Shown: positions 7,736 to 15,880 of the stretch, one piece after another | How positions within the stretch are numbered: position 1 is the stretch's first letter | Layout: every line of letters starts with the position of its first letter | NCBI GenBank assembly: GCA_028695395.1 | Contig: JAQVJB010000024.1 | Location: 1 to 21,352, forward strand | Direction of reading: 5' to 3' | DNA from: Actinomycetota bacterium | GTDB taxonomy: Bacteria > Actinomycetota > Humimicrobiia > Humimicrobiales > Humimicrobiaceae | DNA length: 21,352 nt | Made by a program: the position numbers and the translations under genes | Notes under the pieces: model-generated | Seen by the model: the letters and a program-made list of their open reading frames with translations, nothing else | Database searches by the model: none | What the model was told of the DNA's origin: nothing

Positions 7736-7963
7736 ATCTCCGTTTTAAAAATGCTAAATATAAATTAAAAACACAGATTATTATTTTTTAAGGTTATTTT
7801 AATAATTTTTTATTTATAATAATTTAGTAATACCTAAGCAGGGAAAGGAGGTTGTTTTAGAAAATTCCTTATTTTATTTTTTCCCAACCGTTTTTTGTCT
7901 AGTTTCATTGATAAGGTTTCCGGAAGAAAACAAAAAATCATCAAAAAAAGGAAGGATAGTAAG

Positions 7964-9055
7964 ATGTCAAAAACAAAATTAATATTTATTCTTGTTTTGG
8001 CTGTTGCTCTTATTGCAACTTTCAGCATTATGCCGGGCTGCACAACTGCACAGGCTGCAACAGAAAAGACAGTTGCTGAATCTGAAAGCGGATATGCTCT
8101 TTATGAACAATTAAGAGGATATGCACAGGCAAATAAAGAATGGCCCGAGAAGCTTGCAGCAGATTATTCCCTGGCTTTTACTAACATAATGGGTGGAATA
8201 CCGTTCTGCGAGTCAGTATGGCAGAATGTTCAGGATCAGTGGAAATTTGCAGGCGGCGATCCTAACAAGTTGTATTATGCAGACAATCAGTATGATGCAA
8301 CCATGGGTCTTCAGAATGCTGATATCCTGCTTGCAAAAAAACCGGATGTATTTATTAACTTCCAGTTTGACTCAAAAGTAAATAGTATTATTTCCAATAA
8401 ATTCAGTGCTGCAAATATCCCTATTATCGCTGTTGACGTTCCAACTCCCGGCGCTCCATTCATGGGTGTCAACAATTTCCAGGTCGCATATATGGCAGGC
8501 GAGAAAGCTATAGAACTTGTTGAAGCTGCAGGCGGGATAGATGCTATTGATAAAATAATTCTGATGCAGATGCCATCAGGAGGAGAAGTAGTTATGCTTC
8601 GTTCAGAAGGTTTCTATCAGGCATTTGCTGACAAATACGGAGCTGATAAGATAGATCCTATGACAATCAGGGGCGACGGCGGTGCTGGTGAAGCTGAACA
8701 GGCAAACCAGGCTTTAACTGACATTCTTTCTGCTAATCCTGATATTGAAAATGCAGTTCTGACTTCTGTTAACGAACAGACTATGTCAGGCTGTATAGCA
8801 GCTGTTCAGACTGCAGGAAGATGGGATCCTGAAAAATGGATTGTTGTTACCCAGGGTTGTGATGAAACAGGACAGCAGCAGCTAAGAGATGGTCTTACAG
8901 ACGCATCTGTTGCATATTTCCCTGAGAAATATGGCGAGTATCTGATACCTGCATCTGTTGCATTGATGAATGGGGCGCTTGTGCCTCCATTTCTGTATGT
9001 TGAAAATGAAGTAATAACACTAGATAATATTGATGAATATTACCCGGCAAAATAA
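7964..9055 (+). CDS. Sugar ABC transporter substrate-binding protein (CUT2 / periplasmic-binding type 1)
   Basis: 363-residue extracytoplasmic binding protein that captures the ligand for the importer encoded after it. The N-terminus is a signal sequence: Lys residues, then a hydrophobic stretch at about 6-22, then MPGC with Cys26. It is probably a lipoprotein, although Met at -3 makes the lipobox imperfect; AQA-A just after could be a signal peptidase I site. The mature part has the two-lobed ribose-binding-like fold (AFTNIMGGIPFCESVWQNVQ opening, IPIIAVDVPTPGAPFMGVNN in the middle). The ATG at 7964 is chosen over an in-frame TTG at 7895 because AAGGAAGG (7948-7955) fits it and the signal peptide starts there. 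The following hairpin may make this gene the most expressed of the operon. Ligand unknown. Confidence 0.9.
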   Translation: MSKTKLIFILVLAVALIATFSIMPGCTTAQAATEKTVAESESGYALYEQLRGYAQANKEWPEKLAADYSLAFTNIMGGIPFCESVWQNVQDQWKFAGGDPNKLYYADNQYDATMGLQNADILLAKKPDVFINFQFDSKVNSIISNKFSAANIPIIAVDVPTPGAPFMGVNNFQVAYMAGEKAIELVEAAGGIDAIDKIILMQMPSGGEVVMLRSEGFYQAFADKYGADKIDPMTIRGDGGAGEAEQANQALTDILSANPDIENAVLTSVNEQTMSGCIAAVQTAGRWDPEKWIVVTQGCDETGQQQLRDGLTDASVAYFPEKYGEYLIPASVALMNGALVPPFLYVENEVITLDNIDEYYPAK

Positions 9056-9093
9056 AGAAAATGGATATATTCCAAAATAGTTAATTAATTTAA

Positions 9094-9127
9094 GAGGAGG
9101 CTAAGGCATTAGTGCCTTAACCTCCTT
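9094..9127 (+). terminator. Intergenic stem-loop between binding protein and ATPase (attenuator or mRNA-stability hairpin)
   Basis: The stem pairs 9102-9107 (TAAGGC) with 9114-9119 (GCCTTA) and, after a C/A mismatch, 9094-9100 with 9121-9127 (AGGAGG with CCTCCT plus a G-T pair). The loop is ATTAGT. TTGTTTAATT follows, a weak T-rich tail. Partial termination or 3'-end protection here would give an excess of binding protein over ATPase and permeases, as is common in such operons. It also buries a GGAGG sequence. Confidence 0.65.
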
Positions 9128-9152
9128 GTTTAATTCAAACAGGCGGTGGGAT

Positions 9153-10643
9153 GTGACAGAAAATAATATTGTTTTGAAAATGGAAAAGATAACCAAGCAA
9201 TTTCCCGGTGTTCTTGCTCTAGATAGTGTTTCAATCGATTTAAAAAAAGGAGAGGTACTGGGAATACTTGGTGAAAACGGTGCCGGCAAGTCTACACTTA
9301 TAAAAATCCTTGCAGGAAATTACATAAAAGATAGTGGCGAGATATTCATAGACGGAGAAAAATTTGAGATAAATAATCCTGGTGAAGCAATGGCTTCAGG
9401 AATAAGGGTCATTTACCAGGAACTTAATACTTTAAATAATCTTACAGTTGCTGAAAATATTTTTATTGGCGAGCAGCTTGTTAAAACCGGTCTGAAGATA
9501 GTTGACTGGAAATCAATGGTTAAAAAATCAAAAATAATTCTTGAATCACTGAATGTGGATTTAAATCCAAAAGCAGTAATGGAAGATTTAAGTGTTTCTG
9601 AAAAACAGGTAGTTGAAATTGCGAAAGCTTTGTCAAAAGAGGCAAAAATACTTGTAATGGATGAACCTACTGCAGCTTTAAGCGAAGATGATACGAAATC
9701 TTTATTCAGGATAATATGCACTTTAAAAGAAAAGGGTGTTTCCATAATTTATATTTCTCACAGATTGAAAGAAATATTTGAAATTACGGACAGGGTTACT
9801 GTTTTAAGAGACGGTAAGAAAGTAAAAACTCTTGTCACGGCTGAAACGAATACAAATGAACTCGTATCTCTTATGGTCGGAAGAGATATTAAAGAAATGT
9901 ACCCCAAGAGAGAAGTTCCTATAACAGAGACTGTAATGGAAGTAAAGGGATTAATTGCGGAAGGGGTCAATAATATTTCATTTAATTTAAAAAGGGGAGA
10001 GATATTAGGTGTTTTTGGACTGCTGGGATCTGGAAGGACTTCACTTGTAAAAGCGCTTTTCGGTGCAAATCCTATAAAAAGCGGTGAAATTTTTATTAAA
10101 GGCAAAAAGGTCAGCATAAAAAGCCCGAGAAGGGCAAGAGATAGTAAAATAGGACTCGTTCCCCTTGACAGAAAAATGGAAGGTCTTGCACTTGCACTTG
10201 GAGTAAAAGAGAACATCACCCTTGCCAACATCAATGATCTTGGCAGAGGCTTTCTTATAAATAAAAAAACCGAGGCTTTAAAAGCGGAAAAATGGGCAGA
10301 TAGTTTAAATATAAGGACACCCAGCATAAATACTGAGGTAAATAGCCTTTCTGGAGGCAATCAGCAAAAAGTCGTGCTTGCAAGATGGCTTGAAAGCGGT
10401 TCTGAAATAATAATTTTAAATGAACCGACTAGAGGAATAGACGTAGGCGCCAAGATTGAAATATATAAGCTTATGCAGGACTTATGTGAAAAAGGTGCCG
10501 CTATTATAATGATAAGCTCGGAGTTGCCGGAGATTCTATCCATTGCTGATAGAATAATTGTTATGAGTAAGGGTAGGTTTACGGACCAATATACCAAAAA
10601 TGAGGCTACTGAAGAAAAATTATTAAGTGCAGCCTGTCTATGA
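9153..10643 (+). CDS. Sugar ABC transporter ATP-binding protein, two fused ATPase domains (RbsA/MglA type)
   Basis: Cytoplasmic ATPase of a CUT2 importer, 496 residues from the GTG start. Domain 1 has Walker A GENGAGKST (40-48), a degenerate signature LSVSEKQ (146-152) and Walker B ILVMDEP (166-172). Domain 2 has the degenerate Walker A GLLGSGRT (289-296) usual for this family, a full signature LSGGNQQKV (399-407) and a Walker B reading LNEPTRG, with Asn423 where Asp is usual. GTG 9153 is chosen because MTENNIVLKMEKITKQFPGV is the typical N-terminus and a GGTGGG lies just before it. A longer TTG start at 9126 would lie inside the stem-loop, and ATG 9180 is also possible. It is followed 14 bases later by the first permease gene. 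Confidence 0.92.
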   Translation: MTENNIVLKMEKITKQFPGVLALDSVSIDLKKGEVLGILGENGAGKSTLIKILAGNYIKDSGEIFIDGEKFEINNPGEAMASGIRVIYQELNTLNNLTVAENIFIGEQLVKTGLKIVDWKSMVKKSKIILESLNVDLNPKAVMEDLSVSEKQVVEIAKALSKEAKILVMDEPTAALSEDDTKSLFRIICTLKEKGVSIIYISHRLKEIFEITDRVTVLRDGKKVKTLVTAETNTNELVSLMVGRDIKEMYPKREVPITETVMEVKGLIAEGVNNISFNLKRGEILGVFGLLGSGRTSLVKALFGANPIKSGEIFIKGKKVSIKSPRRARDSKIGLVPLDRKMEGLALALGVKENITLANINDLGRGFLINKKTEALKAEKWADSLNIRTPSINTEVNSLSGGNQQKVVLARWLESGSEIIILNEPTRGIDVGAKIEIYKLMQDLCEKGAAIIMISSELPEILSIADRIIVMSKGRFTDQYTKNEATEEKLLSAACL

Positions 10644-10657
10644 TATAGGAGGAAAAA

Positions 10658-11659
10658 ATGGCTGAAACTCGCTTGCAAGAATCTAATAAAGAAAGAAAAA
10701 AGGTAGGCATAAGCAATACTTTAATGCTTTTTATCGTACTGGTGATAATGATAGCTTTTTTCGGAATAACCAGCCAGATAAAATTCGGCCAGCAGTTTTT
10801 CTTTTCAATTTTAAATATTATTCCCATGTTAAGCAATATTTCATATATCGGGATTATTGCCTGCATTCTTACAATGCTTCTTATCACCGGTGAGATGGAT
10901 TTTTCAATCGGCGGCAATATTGGCCTTACGAGCTGCCTTGCAGCACTTCTTTTAAGCAAGGGCATAAATGGCGTCCTTGTAGTTCTTATATGCCTGGCAG
11001 TAGGAATCTTAATGGGCGTATTCAATGGTTTTATAGTTACAAGGCTGGGAGTTAATTCAATAATTGCCACAATAGGGACTATGTCAATATGGAGAGGTAT
11101 CGGTTATACGCTTTCAAACGGAGAATCTATGCTGGCTTTTAACCCTGTTATAGACTACCTTGGAAGGGGAACCATATTTAAATACATTCCTTTCCCTATA
11201 ATTTTATTTATCATTGTCATTATTTTAACTTATATAATAATGAACAGAAGCAAGATAGGCAGAAGAATTTATGCTATCGGAGTTAATCCCATGGCATCAT
11301 ATCTTTCCGGCACAAATGTAAAAGGCATTAAATTTTTACTGTTTATATTTTGCGGAGCAGCAGCATCCCTTGGCGGGCTCATACTTACATCACTGTCAGC
11401 AGTTGGAATGCCCCAGCACGGACAAGGACTTGAGCTTACCGTAGTGTCTGCAGTAATTCTGGGAGGCACTGCTTTAAGTGGCGGCAAAGGGCAGATACTG
11501 GGGACCCTTGCCGGAGTTTTAATTCTTAGTATTCTTTATAACGGGCTGACTATGCTAAATATAATGTATTTTTATATCCAGATAATAAGAGGCATAGTAC
11601 TTATTCTTGTAGTTGCTACTTACGAAATAAGACAGAGCAGAGCACTAAGAAGAGTTTAA
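10658..11659 (+). CDS. Sugar ABC transporter permease 1 (RbsC-like)
   Basis: 333-residue integral membrane subunit of the CUT2 importer (BPD_transp_2 family). A short polar N-terminus is followed by about eight to ten hydrophobic segments spanning residues 18-325. The family's conserved cytoplasmic stretches are GEMDFSIGGNIGL (about 76-88), GVFNGFIVTRLGVNSIIATIGT (about 113-134) and ILGGTALSGGKGQILGTLAG (about 267-286). A TAGGAGG ribosome binding site precedes the ATG. A second, non-identical permease gene follows 32 bases later, so the channel is probably a heterodimer rather than the homodimer formed by RbsC. Confidence 0.92.
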   Translation: MAETRLQESNKERKKVGISNTLMLFIVLVIMIAFFGITSQIKFGQQFFFSILNIIPMLSNISYIGIIACILTMLLITGEMDFSIGGNIGLTSCLAALLLSKGINGVLVVLICLAVGILMGVFNGFIVTRLGVNSIIATIGTMSIWRGIGYTLSNGESMLAFNPVIDYLGRGTIFKYIPFPIILFIIVIILTYIIMNRSKIGRRIYAIGVNPMASYLSGTNVKGIKFLLFIFCGAAASLGGLILTSLSAVGMPQHGQGLELTVVSAVILGGTALSGGKGQILGTLAGVLILSILYNGLTMLNIMYFYIQIIRGIVLILVVATYEIRQSRALRRV

Positions 11660-11691
11660 AATAATATATTTTTAGCATAAATGGAGGATTA

Positions 11692-12702
11692 ATGAATAAT
11701 TTGGAAGCTAAGAATTCAAAAGGTAAAAATTTATCAAAAAAATTTCTAGGTTTATTTACCCAGACAAAAACTCCGACACCGTCGCTGATTATACTATATA
11801 TTATTATGGCAGTTATTTTTGCTGTCTCAAACGACAATTTCCTTACAATTGTAAACTTTAAAGGAATTTTCAATAACTTTGCTGTTTATGGAATAATGGC
11901 TGCCGGCATAACAATAGTTATGATTGCAGGAGGTTTTGATTTGTCTATAGGTTCAATAGCAGGACTTGTAGGCATTGTTTCAGCAGTACTTTTAATGAGA
12001 GAAGGATTTATCCCTACGCCTCTAGTTGTTATTATCGCACTTGTGATGGGATGTGTTATGGGTCTTATAAACGGACTGATAATAACCAAGGTCGGCATAA
12101 ATCCCATCATTACGACCTTGGGTACACTTGCTACAATAAGAGGAATATGCTATTTCTGGGCAAAGCTAAACCCCAGGATTTACAATGATTTCATTGAGGG
12201 TCTTGGGAGAAAATTCCTGGGAAATGTCATCCCATATACAACGATTTATATAGTTGTTATATTTGTAATTCTTTCCCTTATACTTAAATTTACCAGGTTT
12301 GGAAGGGATATTTATACAATAGGGGGAAATGAAAGTCTTGCCCGCCTTGCGGGAATCAAGGTTGACAGGATTAAAATAATAACATATGTAATTTCAGGGC
12401 TCTTTGCTGCTTTTGCAGGTCTGGTCCTGATTTCCCAGCTTGGTTCAGGCAGGCCCGAATACGGTGACGGGGCTGAACTTGAAGTTCTGACAATTGTCGT
12501 CCTTGGCGGTGTTGCAGTCGGCGGAGGCAAGGGCAATTTCCTGGGAGTCTTTATTGCTCTTCTAATTATCGGTTCAATTTCAAACGGAATGGTAATGATG
12601 GATGTGCCTGTCTATCTAAGAATGGTTGTAAAAGGCGCTTTGCTTGTATTTGCGATATCTCTGGATGCCATCAGGAACAGGCGAAGACTGCAGCTGTATT
12701 AA
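11692..12702 (+). CDS. Sugar ABC transporter permease 2 (RbsC-like)
   Basis: 336-residue partner permease of the same importer. It has a longer lysine-rich cytoplasmic N-terminus (about residues 1-28), then the same arrangement of hydrophobic helices. Conserved segments are AGGFDLSIGSIAGL (about 79-92), GLINGLIITKVGINPIITTLGT (about 123-144) and VVLGGVAVGGGKGNFLGVF (about 265-283). GGAGG lies just before the ATG. It is clearly homologous to the upstream permease but well diverged, so the duplication is old. It is the last gene of the importer operon; a 179-base gap follows before the kinase gene. Confidence 0.92.
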   Translation: MNNLEAKNSKGKNLSKKFLGLFTQTKTPTPSLIILYIIMAVIFAVSNDNFLTIVNFKGIFNNFAVYGIMAAGITIVMIAGGFDLSIGSIAGLVGIVSAVLLMREGFIPTPLVVIIALVMGCVMGLINGLIITKVGINPIITTLGTLATIRGICYFWAKLNPRIYNDFIEGLGRKFLGNVIPYTTIYIVVIFVILSLILKFTRFGRDIYTIGGNESLARLAGIKVDRIKIITYVISGLFAAFAGLVLISQLGSGRPEYGDGAELEVLTIVVLGGVAVGGGKGNFLGVFIALLIIGSISNGMVMMDVPVYLRMVVKGALLVFAISLDAIRNRRRLQLY

Positions 12703-12769
12703 TTATTCTAAAAACGGTCTGTCTATTATTACTTTTTATTTTATTTCCTTTGCCTTCAACTTATATGAA

Positions 12770-12814
12770 GTCAAGGCAGAATAAGAAGCAATGGAATATA
12801 AGAGGTCAAGGCAG
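12770..12814 (+). repeat. 10-bp direct repeat before the sugar kinase gene
   Basis: GTCAAGGCAG occurs at 12770-12779 and again at 12805-12814, 35 bases apart start to start. TGCCTT at 12751-12756 can pair with AAGGCA of the first copy (12773-12778) around a partly paired arm. No T tract follows, so this is not a good terminator. It may be a regulator site for the catabolic genes, or chance. Confidence 0.35.
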
Positions 12815-12881
12815 CCAGTATATAAATATTATAAAAAAATGAATTGATTTAAATTTTATCACTATTTAAAAAGAGAAGGTC

Positions 12882-14372
12882 ATGGTTTCAAAAAATTATC
12901 TTATTTTTGATTTCGGGGCAAGTAACGGCAGGGCGATAATTGCCGGATATGATGGCAAAAGATTTGAGCTGGAAGTCGTTCATAGATTTGAGAATAGGCC
13001 TGTTTTTGCTGCAGGAACACTATATTGGGATGTATTGCGTCTTTTTTCAGAATTAAAAGAAGGTATCGCCATTGCTCAAAAAAAATATAAAAATATCGAA
13101 TCGCTTGGAGTTGACACGTGGGGAGTTGATTTTGCTCTTTTTGATAAAAACAAAAAGATGCTGTCAAATCCCCAGCATTACAGAGATGATGCAAGGATAG
13201 AGGCAGCAAAAGCTATGGAGAAAGCTGGATATACAAGAAAAAAATTATTTATGCTTACCGGAGGGCTCATCCTGGACATAATGGGGATTTATCATTTCTA
13301 TGATTTAAAGCTAAGCAATTCTCCTGTGCTTAATAACGCCGATAAATTTTTAATGATGCCTGATATTTTTAACTATTTTCTTACAGGCAATATGTTTAAT
13401 GAATTTACCGAGGCAACTACCTCGATAGTCTATGATTTAAAGAATAACACTTGGAGCAGAGAGATACTTGAATTTCTCGGCATTGGCAATGATTTATTTC
13501 CAGAGATTGTCCAGCCTGGTACAAAAATAGGAAATATACAAAAGAGCATAGCTGACGAGCTTGATATTAAACCTATAAGCGTCATAGCTCCTGCATCGCA
13601 TGACACAGCTTCTGCAGTAACCGGAATACCTGTAATTGATAAGAATAAAACATGGTGCTTTGTAAGCATGGGAACGTGGCTTGTGCAGGGAATGGAAATA
13701 GATAAGCCTATAGTAAATGAAGATATATATGCTTCCGGCTTTGCCAATGAAGGGGGCTCAGAAGGGAAAAATATCCTGCCAAAGAATATTAACGGTTTAT
13801 GGGTCATACAACAGTGCATGGAAAAATGGAGAAGAGATGCAGGCAGAAATATCGCCTGGGCAGAAATTGATAAATTATTTCCCAAAGCAAAAGCATTTGC
13901 ATCCTTTATAGACGTGGATGACTCTGTATTTCTTCCTCCTTCACCTGATATGCCGAAAGTTATTGCAGAGTACTGTAAGAAGAAGGGACAGGACATGCCT
14001 TCAGATATCGGTTCAGTTGCAAGATGTTTTTATGAAAGTATCGTTCTTAAGATAAGATTTAATGTGAGCAAGCTTGAAAATCTAACCGGTAAAAAAATCG
14101 AACTTATGCAGCTTGTCGGCGGAGGGACCAATAACCGGCTTTTATGCCAGTGGATAGCAGATGCTCTCGGAGTCCATGTTGCTGCCGGACCGACAGAAAC
14201 AACAGCAGTAGGAAATCTTATCATGCAGATGAAAGGAAGCGGCGAGATAAAAAACGTGGAAGAAGGCAGACAATTATGCATAAGATCAACTGATGTAAAA
14301 AGATACGAACCTTTCAGCAGTGAAAAAATAAAATGGGATACAGCTTATGAGAAATACCTTATGATTTTATAA
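12882..14372 (+). CDS. FGGY-family carbohydrate kinase, rhamnulokinase-like
   Basis: 496-residue ATP-dependent sugar kinase, best matched to rhamnulokinase (RhaB), which makes L-rhamnulose 1-phosphate; L-fuculokinase is the next option. The first ATP-fold motif is DFGASNGR (10-17) and GVDTWGVDFALFD (76-88) is the RhaB-like second strand. SHDTASA (239-245) holds the catalytic base Asp241. VSMGTW (261-266) and VGGGTNNRLLCQWIADALG (about 407-425) form the nucleotide and sugar sites. A mutarotase of the rhamnose family two genes downstream supports a deoxyhexose substrate. AGAAGG precedes the ATG. It opens a second operon-like run with the isomerase 24 bases later. Family firm, exact sugar moderately sure. 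Confidence 0.87.
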   Translation: MVSKNYLIFDFGASNGRAIIAGYDGKRFELEVVHRFENRPVFAAGTLYWDVLRLFSELKEGIAIAQKKYKNIESLGVDTWGVDFALFDKNKKMLSNPQHYRDDARIEAAKAMEKAGYTRKKLFMLTGGLILDIMGIYHFYDLKLSNSPVLNNADKFLMMPDIFNYFLTGNMFNEFTEATTSIVYDLKNNTWSREILEFLGIGNDLFPEIVQPGTKIGNIQKSIADELDIKPISVIAPASHDTASAVTGIPVIDKNKTWCFVSMGTWLVQGMEIDKPIVNEDIYASGFANEGGSEGKNILPKNINGLWVIQQCMEKWRRDAGRNIAWAEIDKLFPKAKAFASFIDVDDSVFLPPSPDMPKVIAEYCKKKGQDMPSDIGSVARCFYESIVLKIRFNVSKLENLTGKKIELMQLVGGGTNNRLLCQWIADALGVHVAAGPTETTAVGNLIMQMKGSGEIKNVEEGRQLCIRSTDVKRYEPFSSEKIKWDTAYEKYLMIL

Positions 14373-14396
14373 TATTTTTTAAAAAAGGAGACTGTT

Positions 14397-15377
14397 ATGA
14401 AACTTAAAGTTGATGCTCATCTGTGGTGCCTGGGAACTTATGGTGAAAGATATGTCCCTGGCGGGTACTATGAACCGCTTTCAGCTGATGAACAGCTTGA
14501 TATTATGTCTAAAATAGACGGACTTACAGGTCTTTTTGTTTTTTATCCAACAGCACCGCTTCCTGATGATCCAAACAAGCTATTAACAAAAGTCGAAAAT
14601 TATGGTCTGAAGGTATCTAATCTGGCAGTTGAATGCTGGGGAGACAGGAAGTGGAAGCACGGTACATTCTGCAATAATGATTCAAAAGTCAGGAAAGAGG
14701 CCATAAAACTATTTAAGGATGCAATAGATTTTGCAAAAGCAATAAAAGCAGAAAGCGTTCTCTTATGGCCGGCCCATGATGGCTATGATTATGTTTTCCA
14801 AATCAATTATCTGGACTCTTGGAAATACATGGTGGAAACTGTAAGAGAGATAGGGGAATATGCAAAAGATATGAAGATTGCCATAGAGGCTAAACTTAAA
14901 GATCCCAGACAAAAACAGCTTATCGGCGATACTGGCAAAGCAATGGCTTTTATAAATGAAGTTGGATTAAAAAATGTAGGCTGCGCACTCGATATAGGCC
15001 ATGCTCTTCAGGCATCTGAAGGAATAGGCGAGTCGGTTATTTTACTTGATTATTGGAAAAAGCTTATCCAGATTCATATAAATGAGAACTACAAAGATGC
15101 TGATCCTGATATGATTTTCGGCACAGTTAATTTCTGGGAAATATTGGAATTTTTTTATTACTTGAATAAAACAAGTTATGACGGCTGGTGCGCTATTGAC
15201 ATAATCGCTCCCAGGGATGACAGAAAAAAATCTCTTGAACTTGGTGTCAAGCTGATGTGGAAATTCCAGGAAATGACAGAAAAGCTGCTTGAACATGAAA
15301 AGGAAATAGATGATAATCTGAAAGGATATAAATTTACAGATAATATGGATTTAATAACTGAACTGATATTCAAGTAG
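14397..15377 (+). CDS. TIM-barrel sugar isomerase/epimerase (xylose-isomerase-like, AP_endonuc_2 family)
   Basis: 326-residue metal-dependent isomerase with the pattern of xylose-isomerase-like TIM barrels. Likely divalent-metal ligands, one per strand, are Glu164 (AIEAK), Asp199 (ALDIGH), His227 (QIHIN) and Asp268 (CAIDII); Lys166 and His202 are further active-site residues. Its place between a rhamnulokinase-like gene and a rhamnose-mutarotase-like gene suggests aldose-ketose isomerisation of a deoxyhexose, replacing RhaA. It is much shorter than RhaA (about 420 residues), and the family also includes epimerases, so the reaction is inferred from context. GGAG lies before the ATG. About 50 residues after the barrel core (EMTEKLLEHEKEIDDNLKG) form a helical tail. 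Confidence 0.85.
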   Translation: MKLKVDAHLWCLGTYGERYVPGGYYEPLSADEQLDIMSKIDGLTGLFVFYPTAPLPDDPNKLLTKVENYGLKVSNLAVECWGDRKWKHGTFCNNDSKVRKEAIKLFKDAIDFAKAIKAESVLLWPAHDGYDYVFQINYLDSWKYMVETVREIGEYAKDMKIAIEAKLKDPRQKQLIGDTGKAMAFINEVGLKNVGCALDIGHALQASEGIGESVILLDYWKKLIQIHINENYKDADPDMIFGTVNFWEILEFFYYLNKTSYDGWCAIDIIAPRDDRKKSLELGVKLMWKFQEMTEKLLEHEKEIDDNLKGYKFTDNMDLITELIFK

Positions 15378-15488
15378 TAATGTGTTTTATATTAAAAATA
15401 ATAAAAACACAAAATGTCAGCAGGTAAAATTACATATAATAAAATTATATATAATAAATTATTTGTAACTAAGGCTTTTATGAATTTC

Positions 15489-15514
15489 AATCTTTTGAGA
15501 CGAAATAAAAGATT
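15489..15514 (+). other. AT-rich stem-loop just before the mutarotase gene
   Basis: AATCTTTT (15489-15496) pairs with AAAAGATT (15507-15514) around a GAGACGAAAT loop, followed by TTTG. It sits in the 165-base gap between isomerase and mutarotase, with the mutarotase ribosome binding site GGAGGG about 20 bases further on. It could be a weak terminator or RNA-processing element; the low GC content makes it uncertain. Confidence 0.35.
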
Positions 15515-15542
15515 TTTGAAAAATATGATTCAGGAGGGATAA

Positions 15543-15863
15543 ATGGCAAGATATGGAATGATGTGGAAAATAAAACCTGAGCTTAAGGACCAATATAAAA
15601 AAGATCATGATGAAATATGGCCGGACATGGCTGATGCTCTTAAAAAAGCCGGCTATAGCAACTATTCTATCTATTTTAAAGAAGACGGCACATGTTTTGC
15701 TTATCTTGAAAATGATGATCTTGAGAAAGGGGCTGCCTGGATTGCAACAACTGATGTCTGGGCAAGATGGCAGAAAGCGATGGACAAATATTTTGTCAAA
15801 AGCGATAAAAATATAATAGGGCCAGAAATTCAAAATCTGGAAGAAGTATTTCATATAGATTAA
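15543..15863 (+). CDS. L-rhamnose mutarotase family protein
   Basis: 106-residue cytoplasmic mutarotase of the RhaM/RhaU family, which interconverts alpha and beta anomers so the isomerase receives the form it needs. The length equals E. coli RhaM (104). The signature KKDHDEIWPDM holds His22, the catalytic acid/base by family alignment. NYSIYF (about 40-45), the TTDVWARWQKAMDKYF block and the closing LEEVFHID, equivalent to LQEVFYLP, also match. GGAGGG precedes the ATG and the hydrolase gene follows 17 bases after the stop. This is the best single clue that the locus handles L-rhamnose or a close relative. Confidence 0.9.
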   Translation: MARYGMMWKIKPELKDQYKKDHDEIWPDMADALKKAGYSNYSIYFKEDGTCFAYLENDDLEKGAAWIATTDVWARWQKAMDKYFVKSDKNIIGPEIQNLEEVFHID

Positions 15864-15880
15864 TATCGGAGGTTATCTGA

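Larger units (their letters stand above)
7570..7963 (+). other. 394-base non-coding regulatory region before the ABC importer
   Basis: No convincing gene is seen here. The first half is AT-rich with a weak hairpin (ATTGA/TCAAT near 7624-7637). It then holds a candidate promoter, an operator-like palindrome and a leader with an orphan ribosome-binding-like AAAGGAGG (7844-7851). That last element can pair with downstream TTTTTTCCC. No riboswitch class is recognised by eye. Confidence 0.6.

Noticed and set aside
9758..10360. Long minus-strand open frame of 200 codons
   Set aside because: It lies wholly antisense to the ATPase gene, has no family features and has the composition of a reverse-complement shadow.
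12901..13996. Minus-strand open frames opposite the kinase gene
   Set aside because: They are shadows of the kinase reading frame without ribosome binding sites or recognisable domains.
15382..15410. Possible terminator GTGTTTT/AAAACAC after the isomerase gene
   Set aside because: The loop is 15 bases, the stem is AT-rich and no T tract follows, so it is not convincing.
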